Shown in pieces: positions 11,501 through 22,640 of a stretch of DNA of 64,000 bases; within the stretch, counting starts at the first letter, position 1, and each line of letters begins with the position of its first letter. The position numbers were made by a program, and so were the translations under genes. Where the stretch lies: assembly GCF_000276665.1 (NCBI RefSeq), contig NW_004955437.1, positions 5,460,776 to 5,524,775 on the forward strand, read 5' to 3'. Under the pieces are notes generated by a model. That model saw only the letters and a program-made list of their open reading frames with translations. It searched no databases and had not been told where the DNA came from. This stretch comes from Chinchilla lanigera (taxonomy: Eukaryota; Chordata; Mammalia; Rodentia; Chinchillidae).

Positions 11501-11810
11501 TCCTGAAGCTCTTGCAGGACTCCTAGGGTAAGCCGTAGCACTTCCCCTTTGGTCAGACTCCTTGGGGGTCACACAAAAGCCTCATCTAACTCTATCCCCT
11601 CCACCTGGTCTGTATAGGCTACTCCTCCTCCATGCTTCTTCCACTAATTGAGCGCTGGCCATGCTATGACACTGTTTACCCATCTGATGTCCCATGGCCT
11701 GACAGCCCCCTGAGTGTAGGACTGAGCCTTCTGCTTCTGTATTCCCAGTGCCTAAGGAGCCTTAGACCCACAATGGGGTGGGCAGAGAAGACAGGTCATT
11801 ATTAGTTTTT
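11501..11810. other. Unique non-coding stretch
   Basis: Nothing recognisable beyond L2-like words near 11740 ('tgtattcccagtgcctaagg'). Confidence 0.35.
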
Positions 11811-11814
11811 ATAT

Positions 11815-11890
11815 TAATACGTTACTCTGATCCTCCTCGGAGCCATACATCATTATCCCCACTTTACATATCAGGAAACTGAGACTTAGA
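11815..11890 (-). mobile_element. MIR SINE fragment
   Basis: 'cattatccccactttacata' and 'tcaggaaactgagac' are the minus-strand MIR core. Confidence 0.7.
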
Positions 11891-12320
11891 CCATACATTA
11901 GTTAGGAATAGGTTCTGTTATAAGTAACAGAAAACACAAGAGTTTATTTCTTACTCGTGAAAGTCCACAGGTGAGATGCCCAGGCTGGTATGGTAGCCCT
12001 GCTGCACCAAGTCCTCAGGGCTCATAGACCCACCATCCCTACACTGTGCCCTTTGTAATCATGATCCAATGAACCAGTATGGTTGCTAGAGCCCAGCCAT
12101 CACATATTTGTTCCAGGTAGAAAATGAAGGCAGAATGAAAAAGGAGGCAAAGGGTGTGTGACTTTCCAGAAAGACTCCCCAAAGCTGCCACATGACACTT
12201 CTGTTTATAGACCATTAGCCAAAATTTAGTTACATGGTCCTTAAGGTCCAAGGGAGTCTGGTAAATGTTCTCTGTGTGTTCATGTGCTGAGCTGAAATTT
12301 GGAGGTTCACTCAAGTTCTA
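11891..12320 (+). repeat. Ancient interspersed repeat, family unresolved
   Basis: The order 'aacagaaaacacaagagttt', 'attcttactcgtgaaagtcc', 'ggctggtatggtagccctgc', 'gcaccaagtcctcagggctc' and 'ctagagcccagccatcacat' follows a widespread mammalian repeat I know by sight but cannot name securely. A second, shorter copy seems to lie at 53985-54560. Confidence 0.5.
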
Positions 12321-12943
12321 GAGAAGTTGCCAGAGCTGAGACTCAAACCCATTTCTGTGACATATCCAGCCAGTGGTCCTGAAATCAGGAGGGAAAGATA
12401 GGATGTTGATGACTTTTTAAAGCAGGAGTTGGAGTCGGAGTTCTGAGGTCAAGAGTGAGATTCCGAGCCAGACCCCCCAGGGTCCCCTCTACTTAAGGGT
12501 TTGGCCTGCGGCCATGGTGCCACTGGCTGTAGAGGAGGCTGGTCAAGGCTCTTGGAAAGACTTGGGCTAATTCTGAGGTAACAGCTTTGAGGGGCAGAAT
12601 CTTGCAGCCCAAGCCCAGACAAGGCTCCTGGGAGAGGCAAGACTCCCTCCCAATGCTTTGCTGCTCTCCAGGGTGGCCCCTTGCTGGGCTATGGAAAGGG
12701 ATTATCAACTACTAATAGGAAATTGCTGGATTTCACTCCTAGAATTAAGCCTCAATCACTTCTCAAGTACAGGCTTGCTGCCTTAAGCCTTCTGGGATTG
12801 GACATGGTTTTGTTCTCCCAGGGGACCCTCCTGGCAAGGTGAGACGCTCTGCTCTGGCACCCGTAGGAACAGGGAGGGAAGGCAAAAGTGTTTACTGCCT
12901 GCAGCCAACGGGGTGTGGGGGGGGAGACAGGCTGAATGGCTGT
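12321..12943. other. Unique non-coding stretch
   Basis: No repeat or exon recognised. Short frames only. Confidence 0.4.
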
Positions 12944-12959
12944 TGAATGGTGATATTGG

Positions 12960-13042
12960 TTTTTCTCCGGTACCGGGAACCGAACTCATGACCTTGTGCA
13001 TGCCAGGCAGGTGCTTTCGCCACTGAGCTAAATCCCCAGCCC
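12960..13042 (-). mobile_element. ID SINE, young copy with 16-bp target duplication
   Basis: Near-consensus ID with a very short tail. Perfect direct repeats TGAATGGTGATATTGG lie at 12944-12959 and 13043-13058, so both boundaries are known to the base. Confidence 0.96.
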
Positions 13043-13114
13043 TGAATGGTGATATTGGGTGCCTCTGCCCTCTTATATCTTCTTTCTAGCTCTTCCACTA
13101 CCCTCTGCCTCCAG

Positions 13115-13235
13115 AAGCATAAACAATGCCACTTCTAGCTGTGTGACTTTGGGCATTTAGGATCATATCTCTGAGCCTCTGTAGTCTCACCTATGTAATG
13201 GGCAGAAAATAGTATTTTGAGGTAGGAATAGAGGT
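13115..13235 (+). mobile_element. MIR SINE fragment
   Basis: 'cacttctagctgtgtgact' and 'tgggcatttaggatcatat', then 'tctgagcctctgtagtctca', match the MIR core. Confidence 0.75.
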
Positions 13236-13337
13236 TACCTATGGGGGATACTAACTGGGACAAAGCATAGAGGACCCTGGAAATGCTGGGTGTCTTGTTC
13301 TGGTCACAGCAGTGTACCCATATATAATGATTCATCA

Positions 13338-13536
13338 AACTGGGCGTGGTGATGCATGTCTGTAATCCTAGCACTCTGAGAGGCTGAGTCAGGAGAACTG
13401 CCACATTTGAGCAGACCCTGGGCAATTTAGCGACTTACTGAAACCCTGTCTCAGAATACAAAATATACAAAAGGGCTGGGGATATATCCTCAGTGGGAAG
13501 GCCCTGAGTTCAATCCCCAGTACCGGGGAAAAAAAT
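13338..13536 (+). mobile_element. B1-dID dimeric SINE
   Basis: B1 half from 'ctgggcgtggtgatgcatgt' to 'gaaaccctgtctcagaatac', then an A-rich linker and a shortened ID half ('gggctggggatatatcctca' to 'ttcaatccccagtaccgggg'). Confidence 0.88.
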
Positions 13537-13914
13537 TGATTGTACATTAGAGTACCATACTGCATGTAAGTTACAGCTCAGTGCACAAGTGAGTAGAAAA
13601 GATGCCTCTCAACCTCAAGCCTCTCCTCAAGGGTGTGGGACGAAGAATACTAGGGTCAAACCAAAGCTTGTCGCACGGAGCTGGCCCGTGACCTCTCCTC
13701 CTCCGCTCTCACCCTCGATGGATTTTCTGTCTTTCTTGGCACCAGAACAGGGCTCTGATTAGCCGCATGGATCAACCAGGAAGACTTCCCTGACCAGGAA
13801 AATTGAGGCACAACCCCAAAGGAGAAAGGAGACGTCCAGGTTTTAGACAGGAAAACAATATCAAAATCTGTAATGTGGAGGTAGCAGAAGCACCGCTGTG
13901 GAGAGGATGGAGGA
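13537..13914. other. Unique stretch upstream of the CpG-rich block
   Basis: No repeat seen. CpG frequency rises toward the 3' end. Confidence 0.4.
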
Positions 13915-14220
13915 GGCCCTGGAAGAACTAAAGCCCGGACCCGGGACCCCAACTGCGGGTCCCCAGCTCTGCCTTGCCGCCATCGCGCAGATGGCCGGGC
14001 CTCTGGGCCTGGCTCCCCCTCGCCCCCCTGTGGCCAGCTTGGGAACCGTCGCGCACAGCTGGGCCAGGCGGAGCCCTCCCCCACCCCCATCTCTCCGCAC
14101 CCGCTGTCACCTCGGCGACGAGTCATCCCCAGGGATCCGGAGCTGGACGGTGCAGCTCGCTCCAGGAGGTAGGGCCGGAATCCCGGAACATGTCTCCGGG
14201 CGCATCCTTGGCAAGCTTGC
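13915..14220. promoter_or_regulatory. CpG-island-like block
   Basis: In 13921-14220 I count 24 CpG dinucleotides in 300 bases of GC-rich DNA. By rough composition this is about three quarters of the number expected without CpG depletion, against strong depletion elsewhere in the window. It could be an orphan island, a promoter or an alternative first exon. A donor-like GGAGGTAGGG lies at about 14166-14175. A plus-strand open frame of 151 codons spans it but resembles no family and overlaps open frames on the other strand. Confidence 0.5.
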
Positions 14221-14649
14221 TCAGCCGGTCCCTGGGCTTTCAAAGGGACCAAGGGATGGGGGCTGGGGGGCGACCGGGGTAATCTCCCAGGTGCCTCTTG
14301 ACCCAGCTAAATCCATGCCCAGCGCCCTGCGCCCCGTTTGGTTTGTCCCCTGAGAGAACTGCGTGTTCCCTGCCCAAATGGCTCCATACCCTCCCTTGGG
14401 CACCAGCTCCCCAAACCTCTTTTTCTCTCCCTTCTGCCTGACAGACACTCCCAGACTCAGTCTCATTATCTACCGGGCCAAGAAAAACCTCCCTGGATGA
14501 GGAGAGAGCTTGCCAGTGGATCTGTGTTATTAACACCCAGCAACTCTGCTATCCCACCCGGCTGATTTCTCCATCCCAATAAATCTCACTCGGTGGCCAA
14601 GTCCAAAACAAGGCTTCAGAGCAATTTCGGGTGTGAATCTTTGGATCTG

Positions 14650-14740
14650 TTTGTTCATTCCTCGTTCGGTTATTTAATATGCATTTACTGAGTGTCAACT
14701 ATATGCTCCACACTGGGAATACAAAGACACAAAGCGTCCC
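14650..14740 (-). mobile_element. L2 LINE 3' fragment
   Basis: 'cattcctcgttcggttattt', 'gcatttactgagtgtcaact' and 'actgggaatacaaagacac' are the minus-strand L2 3' end. Confidence 0.65.
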
Positions 14741-14894
14741 CACAGTCCCTAATTGGACACTCAAAAATGTTTCTTTTTGCTCTGCCTTCAAGAGCTGTTT
14801 GTGAATATTTCTGCTCACTAGCTACGTGACCTTGAGGGGAAAACAAACAAGTAAAAAACAACATTGTTATAGATGCCAAGTGCTATGCAGGTGA

Positions 14895-15045
14895 TTTACA
14901 TCTGCTGTGTAAGTCTCCTGACAGCCCTATGAGGTAAATATTATTATTCTCATTTTTCTGGTGAGGAAATGGCAGCTCAGAGAACTTAAACTTGCATAGG
15001 ACCACAGGGCTGGTGGATGGGAGAGTCATGATTTGAACTCAAGCC
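14895..15045 (-). mobile_element. MIR SINE
   Basis: 'ctatgaggtaaatattatta', 'gtgaggaaatggcagctcag' and 'gtcatgatttgaactcaag' give the minus-strand MIR in order. Confidence 0.82.
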
Positions 15046-15686
15046 ATCCGACCTTCCCCAACCTCTGTCCTCACCTGTGCAGTAGATTGTTTCGTATATA
15101 AAATCTGTGCTAGAGACAGCCACTCAGGTTTTAAGAAACATTTCTGCCTTTCTCCGTCCCTTAGTTCATGGTACAGACCTTAGCTGGGACTCTTGGGGTT
15201 ATGTTTGGGGGTGTTCCCTAGACACGCTAAGCAAATGGTCCCCAGATCTGAAGAACAATCTGCCATAGTTGTTATGATTTCTTTTAAGACCAGGCAATGT
15301 CTAGAGCCCTGGCAGTTGCTGGGCTGGTTCAGACCACCAAGGCTGATTGTGTTTCACTGCTGAGGAAATAGCCCCAAGAATGGAGGAGCTTTGCGGAGGG
15401 GCGGGGGGGGGGGGCGGGTCTCTTGGAGAGGCAATGGGAAACCGGGTAGAAGCAGCCTTCCTCTCCATCTGCTCCTGTTTCCCAGGCTGGCATACAGCGC
15501 TGGGCTGGGAGGGATGGTCTGAGAGAGGGTTAGGATTTCTCCACTAACGCAATGACCGATGCCAGGGCATCTCAGGCCGGGCAGCTGCATTTGCAGAGGA
15601 GGACGTGTGCAGCTGCTGGGCTGGTTGTGGGATGCATGGAAAGTCTAAATTTTCTAACCCACTCCAAGGAACAAGAGACCTGAAGT
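15046..15686. other. Unique non-coding stretch
   Basis: No repeat or gene recognised. A G run with one C break occurs at about 15400-15415. Confidence 0.4.
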
Positions 15687-15700
15687 TTTCCTTCTTTTCT

Positions 15701-15809
15701 TTTTTTTTTTTTTTTTGTTTTTTGGCTTTTCTCCGGTACCGGGAACCGAACTCACGACCTTGCGCTTGCCAGGCAGGCGCTTTTGCCACTGAGCTAAATC
15801 CCCAGCCCC
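15701..15809 (-). mobile_element. ID SINE, young copy with 14-bp target duplication
   Basis: Consensus-like ID with a long T-rich (A-tail) end. Flanking TTTCCTTCTTTTCT is at 15687-15700 and 15810-15823. Confidence 0.95.
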
Positions 15810-15823
15810 TTTCCTTCTTTTCT

Positions 15824-18235
15824 GGGTCTGTGATATGTCCTTCTTCCCCCTCCGCACACCCGTGGGCCTCTGCCAGCTGTCCCAGAAGTGCCGGACCTTT
15901 CGGCACAATTTGCAATATGGTTTTATTTTAAGATAATTCCCGTTTTATTAGCAGAGAGTGGACCTTAAGGCAGTGGAGACTGGGTTGAGAGATGGGGGGA
16001 GGGAGGTTGGGAGCTTCGGCTTTGATCTGGCCCCTCCAGAACTATATATGCTGCCTGCCTAGGTCAAAGGGAAGAACACAGTTTGTCCTCAGTGTCGGGG
16101 GAGGCTGAATAGACCCGGCCCCTGCCCCCTAGGAAGCTTTGAGGTACTGGGAGGCTGGATGACAGAGATACTAGCTCAGCCCTTTGCTTTCGGGAACTCC
16201 TTTCTGCTCTCTCCTTGCCTCCTTCCTACGAGTTTCTTCCCAGCCCTTTGGTCTGTCCTCAACGGGAGTGGAGTGGCTGTGAGAGGTCTGTCAGGAAAGA
16301 GACCTCTGTTGGCAAAGAGACCCTCCCTTGGCCAGAGCTCCACAAACACCCAGGGTCCTGCAGACCCCTCCCCTAGGAAAGGCCTACCCGCCTTGCTTTC
16401 TGCAATCGCCCTCTGGGTTCCTATTTGGATCTGGAATGGCACCTGGCACAATGTGGGCACCTGTTGGCTGGACACCCAGGAGGCGCGGGAAGCAATAGCA
16501 AGCTCTCCCACCAAGCCTATGCACTGCACACCCCGGGGCCTCCAGGCCACCCCCCATTTACTGTTCTGGTCCCTTACATTTCACACAGACCTGTGCTGTC
16601 CTGAACTCAGCACAGCGTCTCTTGATGGTGCCTCCAGACCCGTGCATTTCAGGCTCTCCTCCTGTGTTTGCAGCCGGCTGTACCCCTGGTCTGCACTGTG
16701 CTTTCTTGGCAGTAGCGTAACAACAGCCAACCGTGCAAAGTTCCTGCACCCCTGGGTGTGCAGTCAGGGGAGACGAAGAGAAAGGTACAGACAGTAACTC
16801 TGTGGCAGGAGGGTAATAAGTTTTGCAATGGGAGAGGTGGAAAGCCAGGGGAATGTCGAGAGGCTTCCTAAGACAGTGGCAGCTGTGACAGTGGCCCCGT
16901 GGGTGTCATGGCTCCCACTGTGGACTTGGAAGGTGGCAGCCTTAGCCAGCCACGTGGGAGGCAGTCAGGCGGGGGCCTCGTGGGAAGCGGACAGTTTTAA
17001 GCGGAGGGAACCACTAGCATAAGAGGCAAGCAGAAGACGTTCTGGGCACTTGGTGATTCGCTATGGGGGCGAGCTGGGGTGCTCTGGGGCTGGCCCTGTC
17101 AGCCGTGAAGGACTTTAGACCTGATCCATGCAGTGGGGAGTCCAAAGGACTCAAGCGTGACTGACAGGATCGGGCTAGTGTTTGGAAAGATCCCGGTGGC
17201 TGCTGAGCGGGAGGAAGATGGATGGGACGCGGGGCGCAGGAGCAGCAGGGAGGCCAGCTGGGCTCTCCATCCTCCAGGCCCTGCCATGCTTGCTCGCTGG
17301 CGCAGCCCGACCCGCCGCCCCCACGTGGACTGGGGAATCACAGTCTTTTTCTGGCTGCTCTCCCTCGCCTCCAACCGGAAGCGGGGATTAGATGAGCCAC
17401 CCTCTCATGACTTCAGCCTCCTGCCCAGTAATCTGACTCCTGCGCTCCCGGCTTTCCAGTGCCTTGTCCTGCCGAGCTGCTGCTATGACTATGCCCTGCC
17501 TGTCACCGGCTCTGCAGTCCCTCATCTCTTTCCCAGTTCATCCGTGCTTGGCACCTGGTAATCACTCCATTAGCTGCGTCCCCTCCTCCCTCCTCCAGCC
17601 TTGCAGGCGGATAGCAGGACTTTTCCAGGAAACCCCTTGCTGTCTCCTGCTCCAGGTGCCTGCTGTGTCGGGGGTTTCTCTGGCTCCCCGACTGATGTCT
17701 GGGTTCAAGGACGCCTAACTTGGGAGCTCCCCGGTGGACAGGAGCAGGTGTCTCCCCATCAGACAAGCATTCTCTTCCAAGACTGGGGTTTTTCCCTTCC
17801 CTCCAAAGGCTGTGGGCTCTTTTGGGTTCAGTTAATTTTCCTCAAAATCTCCTTCAAAACTTCTGGTGAGGGCCGGTTACCCTCTCGTCTGTCAGGTCCA
17901 TTTCCTGCCCCTCCCCCTCTCTGCTCCACACCCCAGGAACGAAGGCTGTGGCCGGGGGCTGTGCCCTGGGACAAGGTGCTTGTGCTTCAGCTGCTAGTTG
18001 GGTGCGGCCAATGGGGGGCGCTGGCAAGAGCAGAGGGTTGGAGCAGCGAGAGGCCAGGGCGTCTGCTCTGCCCCTGCTCTCCGCAGGCTGCAGGTGTGCT
18101 GTGGTCACCGCTACCTTGGTGGGCAGGGGCGGGTCACCAGCTCCCCCAGCTGCAGCGCCGGTCGGACCCTGGTAACAAGCATCTTCCCTTTCCCGCTTCG
18201 GCCCCTGATGTTCACCAGCCCTGCACACCCACGTC
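15824..18235. other. GC-rich unique stretch
   Basis: About 2.4 kb almost free of recognisable repeats. Several open frames (a 212-codon plus-strand one at 16159-16797 and a 142-codon one at 17133-17561) overlap frames on the opposite strand and show no domain, so I treat them as chance. A CTCF-like motif lies at 18008-18024. Confidence 0.4.
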
Positions 18236-18251
18236 TCTCACTGGTTTCCTT

Positions 18252-18354
18252 TTTTTTTTTTTTTTTGGTTTTTCTCTGGTACCAGGAACCGAACTCACGA
18301 CCTTGCGCTTGCCAGGCAGGCGCTTTTTGCCGCTGAGCTAAATCCCCAGCCCCT
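18252..18354 (-). mobile_element. ID SINE, young copy with 16-bp target duplication
   Basis: Near-consensus ID. Perfect repeats TCTCACTGGTTTCCTT lie at 18236-18251 and 18355-18370. Confidence 0.96.
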
Positions 18355-18370
18355 TCTCACTGGTTTCCTT

Positions 18371-18894
18371 AAAGCTGCCCACGCCTCTGCAATGGTCTCA
18401 TTATGCCCCTGTACTTAAGCCTAGGAATATGTCCCGTGTTTCCTGCCAGGGAGCCTCATACACCCTCAGCGCCCTCCACATGCTTCTCCCGGGCCCTCCT
18501 GCTGGAGGGAGGAGATTGGGTTAGCACACCCAACCCCGTCCTTGGTAATTCTTCTCTTTGACCTTGGACATGGCGCTCATGTGCTTGGTTTGCTGGCGGG
18601 TAAAATGTGGGGTTCACTGGCAGGTCTCACCACTGCTCTGGTGGTGTAAGGACTCTGTGGGTGCTTAGAAGTTGGGGTCCCAGTACAGTGTTGTGGCCTC
18701 CACAGAGCCTGGGGAAATGGTAGATTCCTTCCCCCTCTGGGATGTGTGGCTTCCTCTCCACTCCCGCCTCCACCTGACCTGGTCATTCAGGGACTCGAGG
18801 GACTGTTTCCAGTGACAGATCTTCTTTCTGGACGTACCTGTACCTGCATCACTCCAGACAGTACCTCTCAATACTTCATTTGCCTTTTAAATGG
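18371..18894. other. Unique non-coding stretch
   Basis: Nothing recognised. Confidence 0.4.
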
Positions 18895-18902
18895 AGGGGG
18901 CG

Positions 18903-19013
18903 GGGCTGGGAATTTAGCTCAGCGGCACAGTGCCGGCCTGGTAAGCGCAAGGTTGTGAGTTCGATTCCCGGTACTGGAGAAAAACAAAACAAAACCAAAA
19001 AAAAAAAAAAAAA
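18903..19013 (+). mobile_element. ID SINE
   Basis: GGGAATTTAGCTCAGCGGCA head, GAGTTCGATTCCC B-box region, long A tail. AAATGGAG before and after is a likely target duplication. Confidence 0.93.
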
Positions 19014-19137
19014 TGGAGAGTGGGATGGGTGGGGGGTCCTGTTTGCTACGGGAGGATCAGGAAAGCAACCGCTTGCCCTCTCCAAGCCACGGGCATCAGC
19101 GCGGCTCCCACTCCATTAGCCTTCAGGGATGAAAAGC

Positions 19138-19254
19138 AGTGGGACTGGGGACGTGGCTCAGTGGTAGAGCTCCTGCCTTGCATGCATAAGGCCCTGGGTT
19201 CAACCCCCAGCACCACCACACACACACACACACACACACAGACACACACACACA
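19138..19254 (+). mobile_element. dID-type SINE with (CA)n tail
   Basis: GACGTGGCTCAGTGGTAGAG head and GGGTTCAACCCCCAGCACCA end, the squirrel-like dID pattern and different from the young ID group. The tail has turned into (CA)n at about 19213-19254. Confidence 0.88.
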
Positions 19255-20125
19255 GGAATAAAAAGAACGGTTTTTTAAGTCAAGAATAATTATTTCAACC
19301 AGCTTTTCCTCCTCAGCCCGCTGCTGCACCGGCTGGGCCGCGTGTACTGGCTGACAAATTAATTTCTATTATTTATATTGGGCTGGAGAGGAAGCACAAG
19401 CACAGGAGCGGGGGAGGGAGGGGCAGTAGGAGAAGCAAAGGGAGATGGAGATGGAAAGACAGGCACAAGCCTGCGGAGAAATAAGAGCCCAGGGTGCAAC
19501 TGGACCTGGGCCAGGGTGGGGCAGTGGCTCCGCTCCCCACATCTGTGGGGGTGGCTGGGTCCCGGTGCACAAGCCGGCAGCAGTCTGAGTGCCTGGGATC
19601 TGCCAGTGAGCCGGCTGCGGTCCTCCCCGTCTGGGACATGCGCTGGCATATCATTGAGCTCTCAAGGCAAAGGCTCTTCATGATCCATCAAAATGCACAG
19701 AAATGAATCTGCTTTCTCGGGCTCCCAGGAGCCCGCCAGCCCCAGGCGTCCTCCTGCTGGGGGTGCTAAAAGCTCTCGTTAAACTGACCCCACCCAAGTC
19801 AGCACCACTGGAGGCTTCGTGGAAATGTCCCCTAGCCACCCCTTGCTAGTGTCTTTTCTCCCTGCTTTTCCTTCTTTCTTTCCCTCACTTCCTGCCTTGC
19901 ATTTCCCTCCCCACCTCAGGGAGAAAGGACACAGGCTTGCTCTGCAGCTTCCCCCGGAGAAGAGCCGGGCTGGGTACAGGATGCAGATCAAGAGGCAGAT
20001 ACCAGGCTAGCGATTAGAGTCAGGACCTCTCCCTCCAAAGAAAGGGGAGTGGACAGGGTCTGCCTGCTGTCCCTACTTCCTGCCAGGATGCAAAGCCAGA
20101 GTTAATTTGGCCCTACATCTTCTAA
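19255..20125. other. Unique stretch with an AT-rich island
   Basis: GC-rich DNA with one AT-rich patch at 19350-19380 ('gacaaattaatttctatt', then 'atttatattgggctggag') that contains TAATT homeodomain words. No repeat recognised. Confidence 0.35.
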
Positions 20126-20129
20126 ATTT

Positions 20130-20640
20130 ATATATACTTCACATTGATTTACTTTCTTATTAAGAAAAACCTTGAGGGTGCAGTGGATGAGTTTTTACAT
20201 GTGTACACACACACTCCTGGGACCGCTAACCTCTTAGATCAAAATAGGAAACACTTCCGGCGTCTCTGGAAGCCCTTTCGCACCACAATCACAGTCCGTG
20301 CCCACCCCCTCCAGCCTCTGTGTGAGAGCTGTTGCTTTGATGGCTGTCATCACAGCAGGTTTTACTCATTAGCGAACTTCATACCGTCAGGCAGTGTTTT
20401 GGTGGCTGGCTTCTGTTGATCACCATCATGTCCGCTGTCCTTATTGCCGTTTATAGCAGTAACTGTGCTTTTGTTCCTCTGGAGCACTCTGTAATATGAG
20501 TATACCACATCTCATTAAACCAGGTCTCTTCTCATGATAGAGACCAGGTCTCTTCTCATGATAGAGACCTGGGCTCTATTCAGTTTGAGCTACTATGAGT
20601 AAAGTTCCACGAATATCCTCATACCACACTATGCTCTTCA
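20130..20640 (-). mobile_element. L1 3' UTR fragment (old L1M type)
   Basis: Minus-strand L1 landmarks: 'gtttttacatgtgtacacac', 'tgtaatatgagtataccaca' and 'gagctactatgagtaaagtt', the usual 'ctattatgaataaag' block. It contains the 24-bp tandem duplication at 20521-20568. Confidence 0.65.
20521..20568 (+). repeat. 24-bp tandem duplication (two exact copies)
   Basis: Two identical copies of a 24-base unit beginning CAGGTCTCTTCTCATGATAG, at 20521-20544 and 20545-20568. Each unit holds GGTCTCT and AGAGACC as inverted arms. Confidence 0.95.
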
Positions 20641-20965
20641 CATTAAGAGCAGTGGGAACTTGGACAAGGTGCCTAATGTCTTGGAGCCTCGGTTTCCTCA
20701 CCTCTAAGATGGGAAAGAGGGAAGATATTAAGGATCGTACTGCATAACCATGAGAATTAAATGAGATGACATATACAAAATGCCCATCTGAGCAACTATG
20801 TTGAAGATAACGATATGCAATATATTATCCATGGCTAATCTCTTGCTACCATGTTTTGAAATTCTGTATCATTGTTCTTTTTCTCTTTAAAATAAAAAAT
20901 AAATCAAACCAAAATGCCTAACACAGTATCTGGCACACAGTAAATGCTAAATAAATGCCATTTCC
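20641..20965 (+). mobile_element. MIR SINE pieces
   Basis: The first piece has 'gagcctcggtttcctcacct' and 'gagaattaaatgagatgaca'. The second has 'gcctaacacagtatctggca' and 'cagtaaatgctaaataaatg', the usual MIR/L2-like 3' end. Confidence 0.75.
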
Positions 20966-21059
20966 ACTATCCTATAATTGGTAGAGCTGAGAAAGGAGAT
21001 GGCTGTATATAATTTGTAGCCGGGATACTGAGGTCAGAAAGTCATTTCAACAGCAACCA

Positions 21060-21265
21060 CCCCAACAGAATAATAATAGCAATGAGCCACTGACCTTTCA
21101 CTGAGCACTCGGAGGGCAGGTGCTGTGCTGAGGAATTTTACCGTGGAAATACCATCATCCTTGACTGCTCTCCAAGACTCACTTCCCTGTAGCCTTTTGG
21201 GGCTTCCTGGAGCATCAGAGTCAGGTTCCCATTGAACAGTTGGGGAAACTGAGTTTCAGAATAAT
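21060..21265 (-). mobile_element. Diverged MIR-like fragment
   Basis: 'actgacctttcactgagcac' and 'gttggggaaactgagtttca' fit a broken minus-strand MIR. Confidence 0.5.
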
Positions 21266-21271
21266 TTGAAA

Positions 21272-21345
21272 GGTTTGTGCCAGCGCTGGTAGAGTGCTGG
21301 GCTACTATGCACAAGGCCCTGGGTTTCATCCACTGCCTGAAGGAA
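21272..21345 (+). mobile_element. Diverged dID-type SINE
   Basis: 'cgctggtagagtgctgggct' and 'gcacaaggccctgggttt' match the dID core. Both ends are eroded. Confidence 0.65.
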
Positions 21346-21619
21346 AAGTCGCCCCAAATCACTCCTCCAATGTGATGGGTCATTTGCTAAGAGCTAAACA
21401 TGTCTCTTTCACCTCTGTCTTTTCATACCTAGCAGAGGGTCCAGCTCAGGGCAGGAATTGATGGAAACGACAGGCCCCTCTCTGCCCAATCTGCCCAACC
21501 TGCCCTTGGTAACCCTTATTGGAAGACACGGCTACTGCCCACTGTGCTCCTCTGCCCATGGTTTTTCCCTTGGAGAGGTTTCCTGTGTCTTAAACTGCCC
21601 TGTGATAAGCAGTAGAGTT

Positions 21620-21726
21620 GTTTGTTTGTTTGTTTGTTTTTGGTACCAGGAATTGAACTCAGGACCTTGTACTTGTCAGGCAGGCGCTTATGCCACTGAG
21701 CTATATCCCCGGCCCTTTTTTTTTTG
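21620..21726 (-). mobile_element. ID SINE with target duplication
   Basis: It runs from a (GTTT)n tail through TTGGTACCAGGAATTGAACTC to CCGGCCC. AGCAGTAGAGTT at 21608-21619 is repeated at 21727-21738. Confidence 0.92.
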
Positions 21727-22159
21727 AGCAGTAGAGTTTATCGGTGAAATGGGTCTGCCTAGGGCACAAAGAACACCAGCATTCCGGGCCCATGGGGGTA
21801 CTCCAAGGGGTTGTCACATTTGGCCTCTGGTCTGAGTTGTGTCCTAATTGGGTTGGTGGCCTGGCTGACCACCAAAGCCCTCAGGGCTGCCTTTCCAAGT
21901 GCCAGGGAGGAAGTGGAGACCTGAAGCTGGAAGGCTGACTGCGCTTTAGCTTGCTTCCCTGGTGAGGCCGAGGTGGCTGCGGAAAGTGTTGTGTCTGAGC
22001 CTTGCATTGTCTCTGAAACATGTGCTTTGTAAGAGAGGCGGGAGGGGTTTCTCTCCAAAGTTCCGGTGAGTGTGCCGGATGTGGAGCAGCACAGGCTGCA
22101 GGGCTTCTAGAAGCTCATGGACTTAGGCCTTGGAGACCCCGCGGGGCTCTCCTTCCCCC

Positions 22160-22320
22160 CTCAGCCATTCCAAGGAGGGACCGCTAATTGCAAGGTGGAG
22201 GGCTGCTAATGAGCCCGCTAAGGACCTCGGAGACAGCGCTAAAGGGCTTCCCTGAGTTTCTGTAAAAGCCCTGGTGGCAGAGAAGCCTCCATTAGCAGGA
22301 GGATTAATCACCAGACAGAG
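22160..22320. promoter_or_regulatory. Candidate conserved regulatory island
   Basis: 'gggaccgctaattgcaaggt', 'gctgctaatgagcccgctaa' and 'ccattagcaggaggattaat' put four TAAT cores in about 150 bases of otherwise GC-rich unique DNA. Confidence 0.35.
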
Positions 22321-22544
22321 CTCAGCCACTCCCTTCCTGGCTCCCCCTGCTGCACCCTCAAATCACAAATGATGGGGCTTGGGGTTCGGAGATACCTCCT
22401 CCTGTGACCTGCCCTATCTGATGGCAGGTGAGAGGGCAGGGTGGGGAGATGGGAGGGGCTGTAGGGCTGGATCTGGGGGAGGTGGAAGACAGAGGGATAG
22501 GAAATGAAGCCCTGAGAGACAGGGGCCCTCCAGAGTGATTGCAG

Positions 22545-22640
22545 GACCCTCGGAGAATGCAAATGATATGCAAAATATACAAGCCATTAGTGATTAGTTG
22601 TGGGTCAACAGCTCAGGTCCTTTGAGCAATAAGTTGGCTG
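22545..22640. promoter_or_regulatory. Octamer-bearing AT-rich island
   Basis: A perfect POU octamer ATGCAAAT lies at 22557-22564 and a near copy ATGCAAAA at 22568-22575, followed by 'gccattagtgattagttg'. The paired motifs in a short AT-rich patch suggest POU/homeodomain binding. This is an inference from motif content only. Confidence 0.35.

Noticed and set aside
13898..14353. 151-codon plus-strand open frame over the CpG-rich block
   Set aside because: No recognisable protein family, and overlapping frames are open on the other strand. CpG-rich DNA has few stop codons. Kept only as an island, not as a gene.
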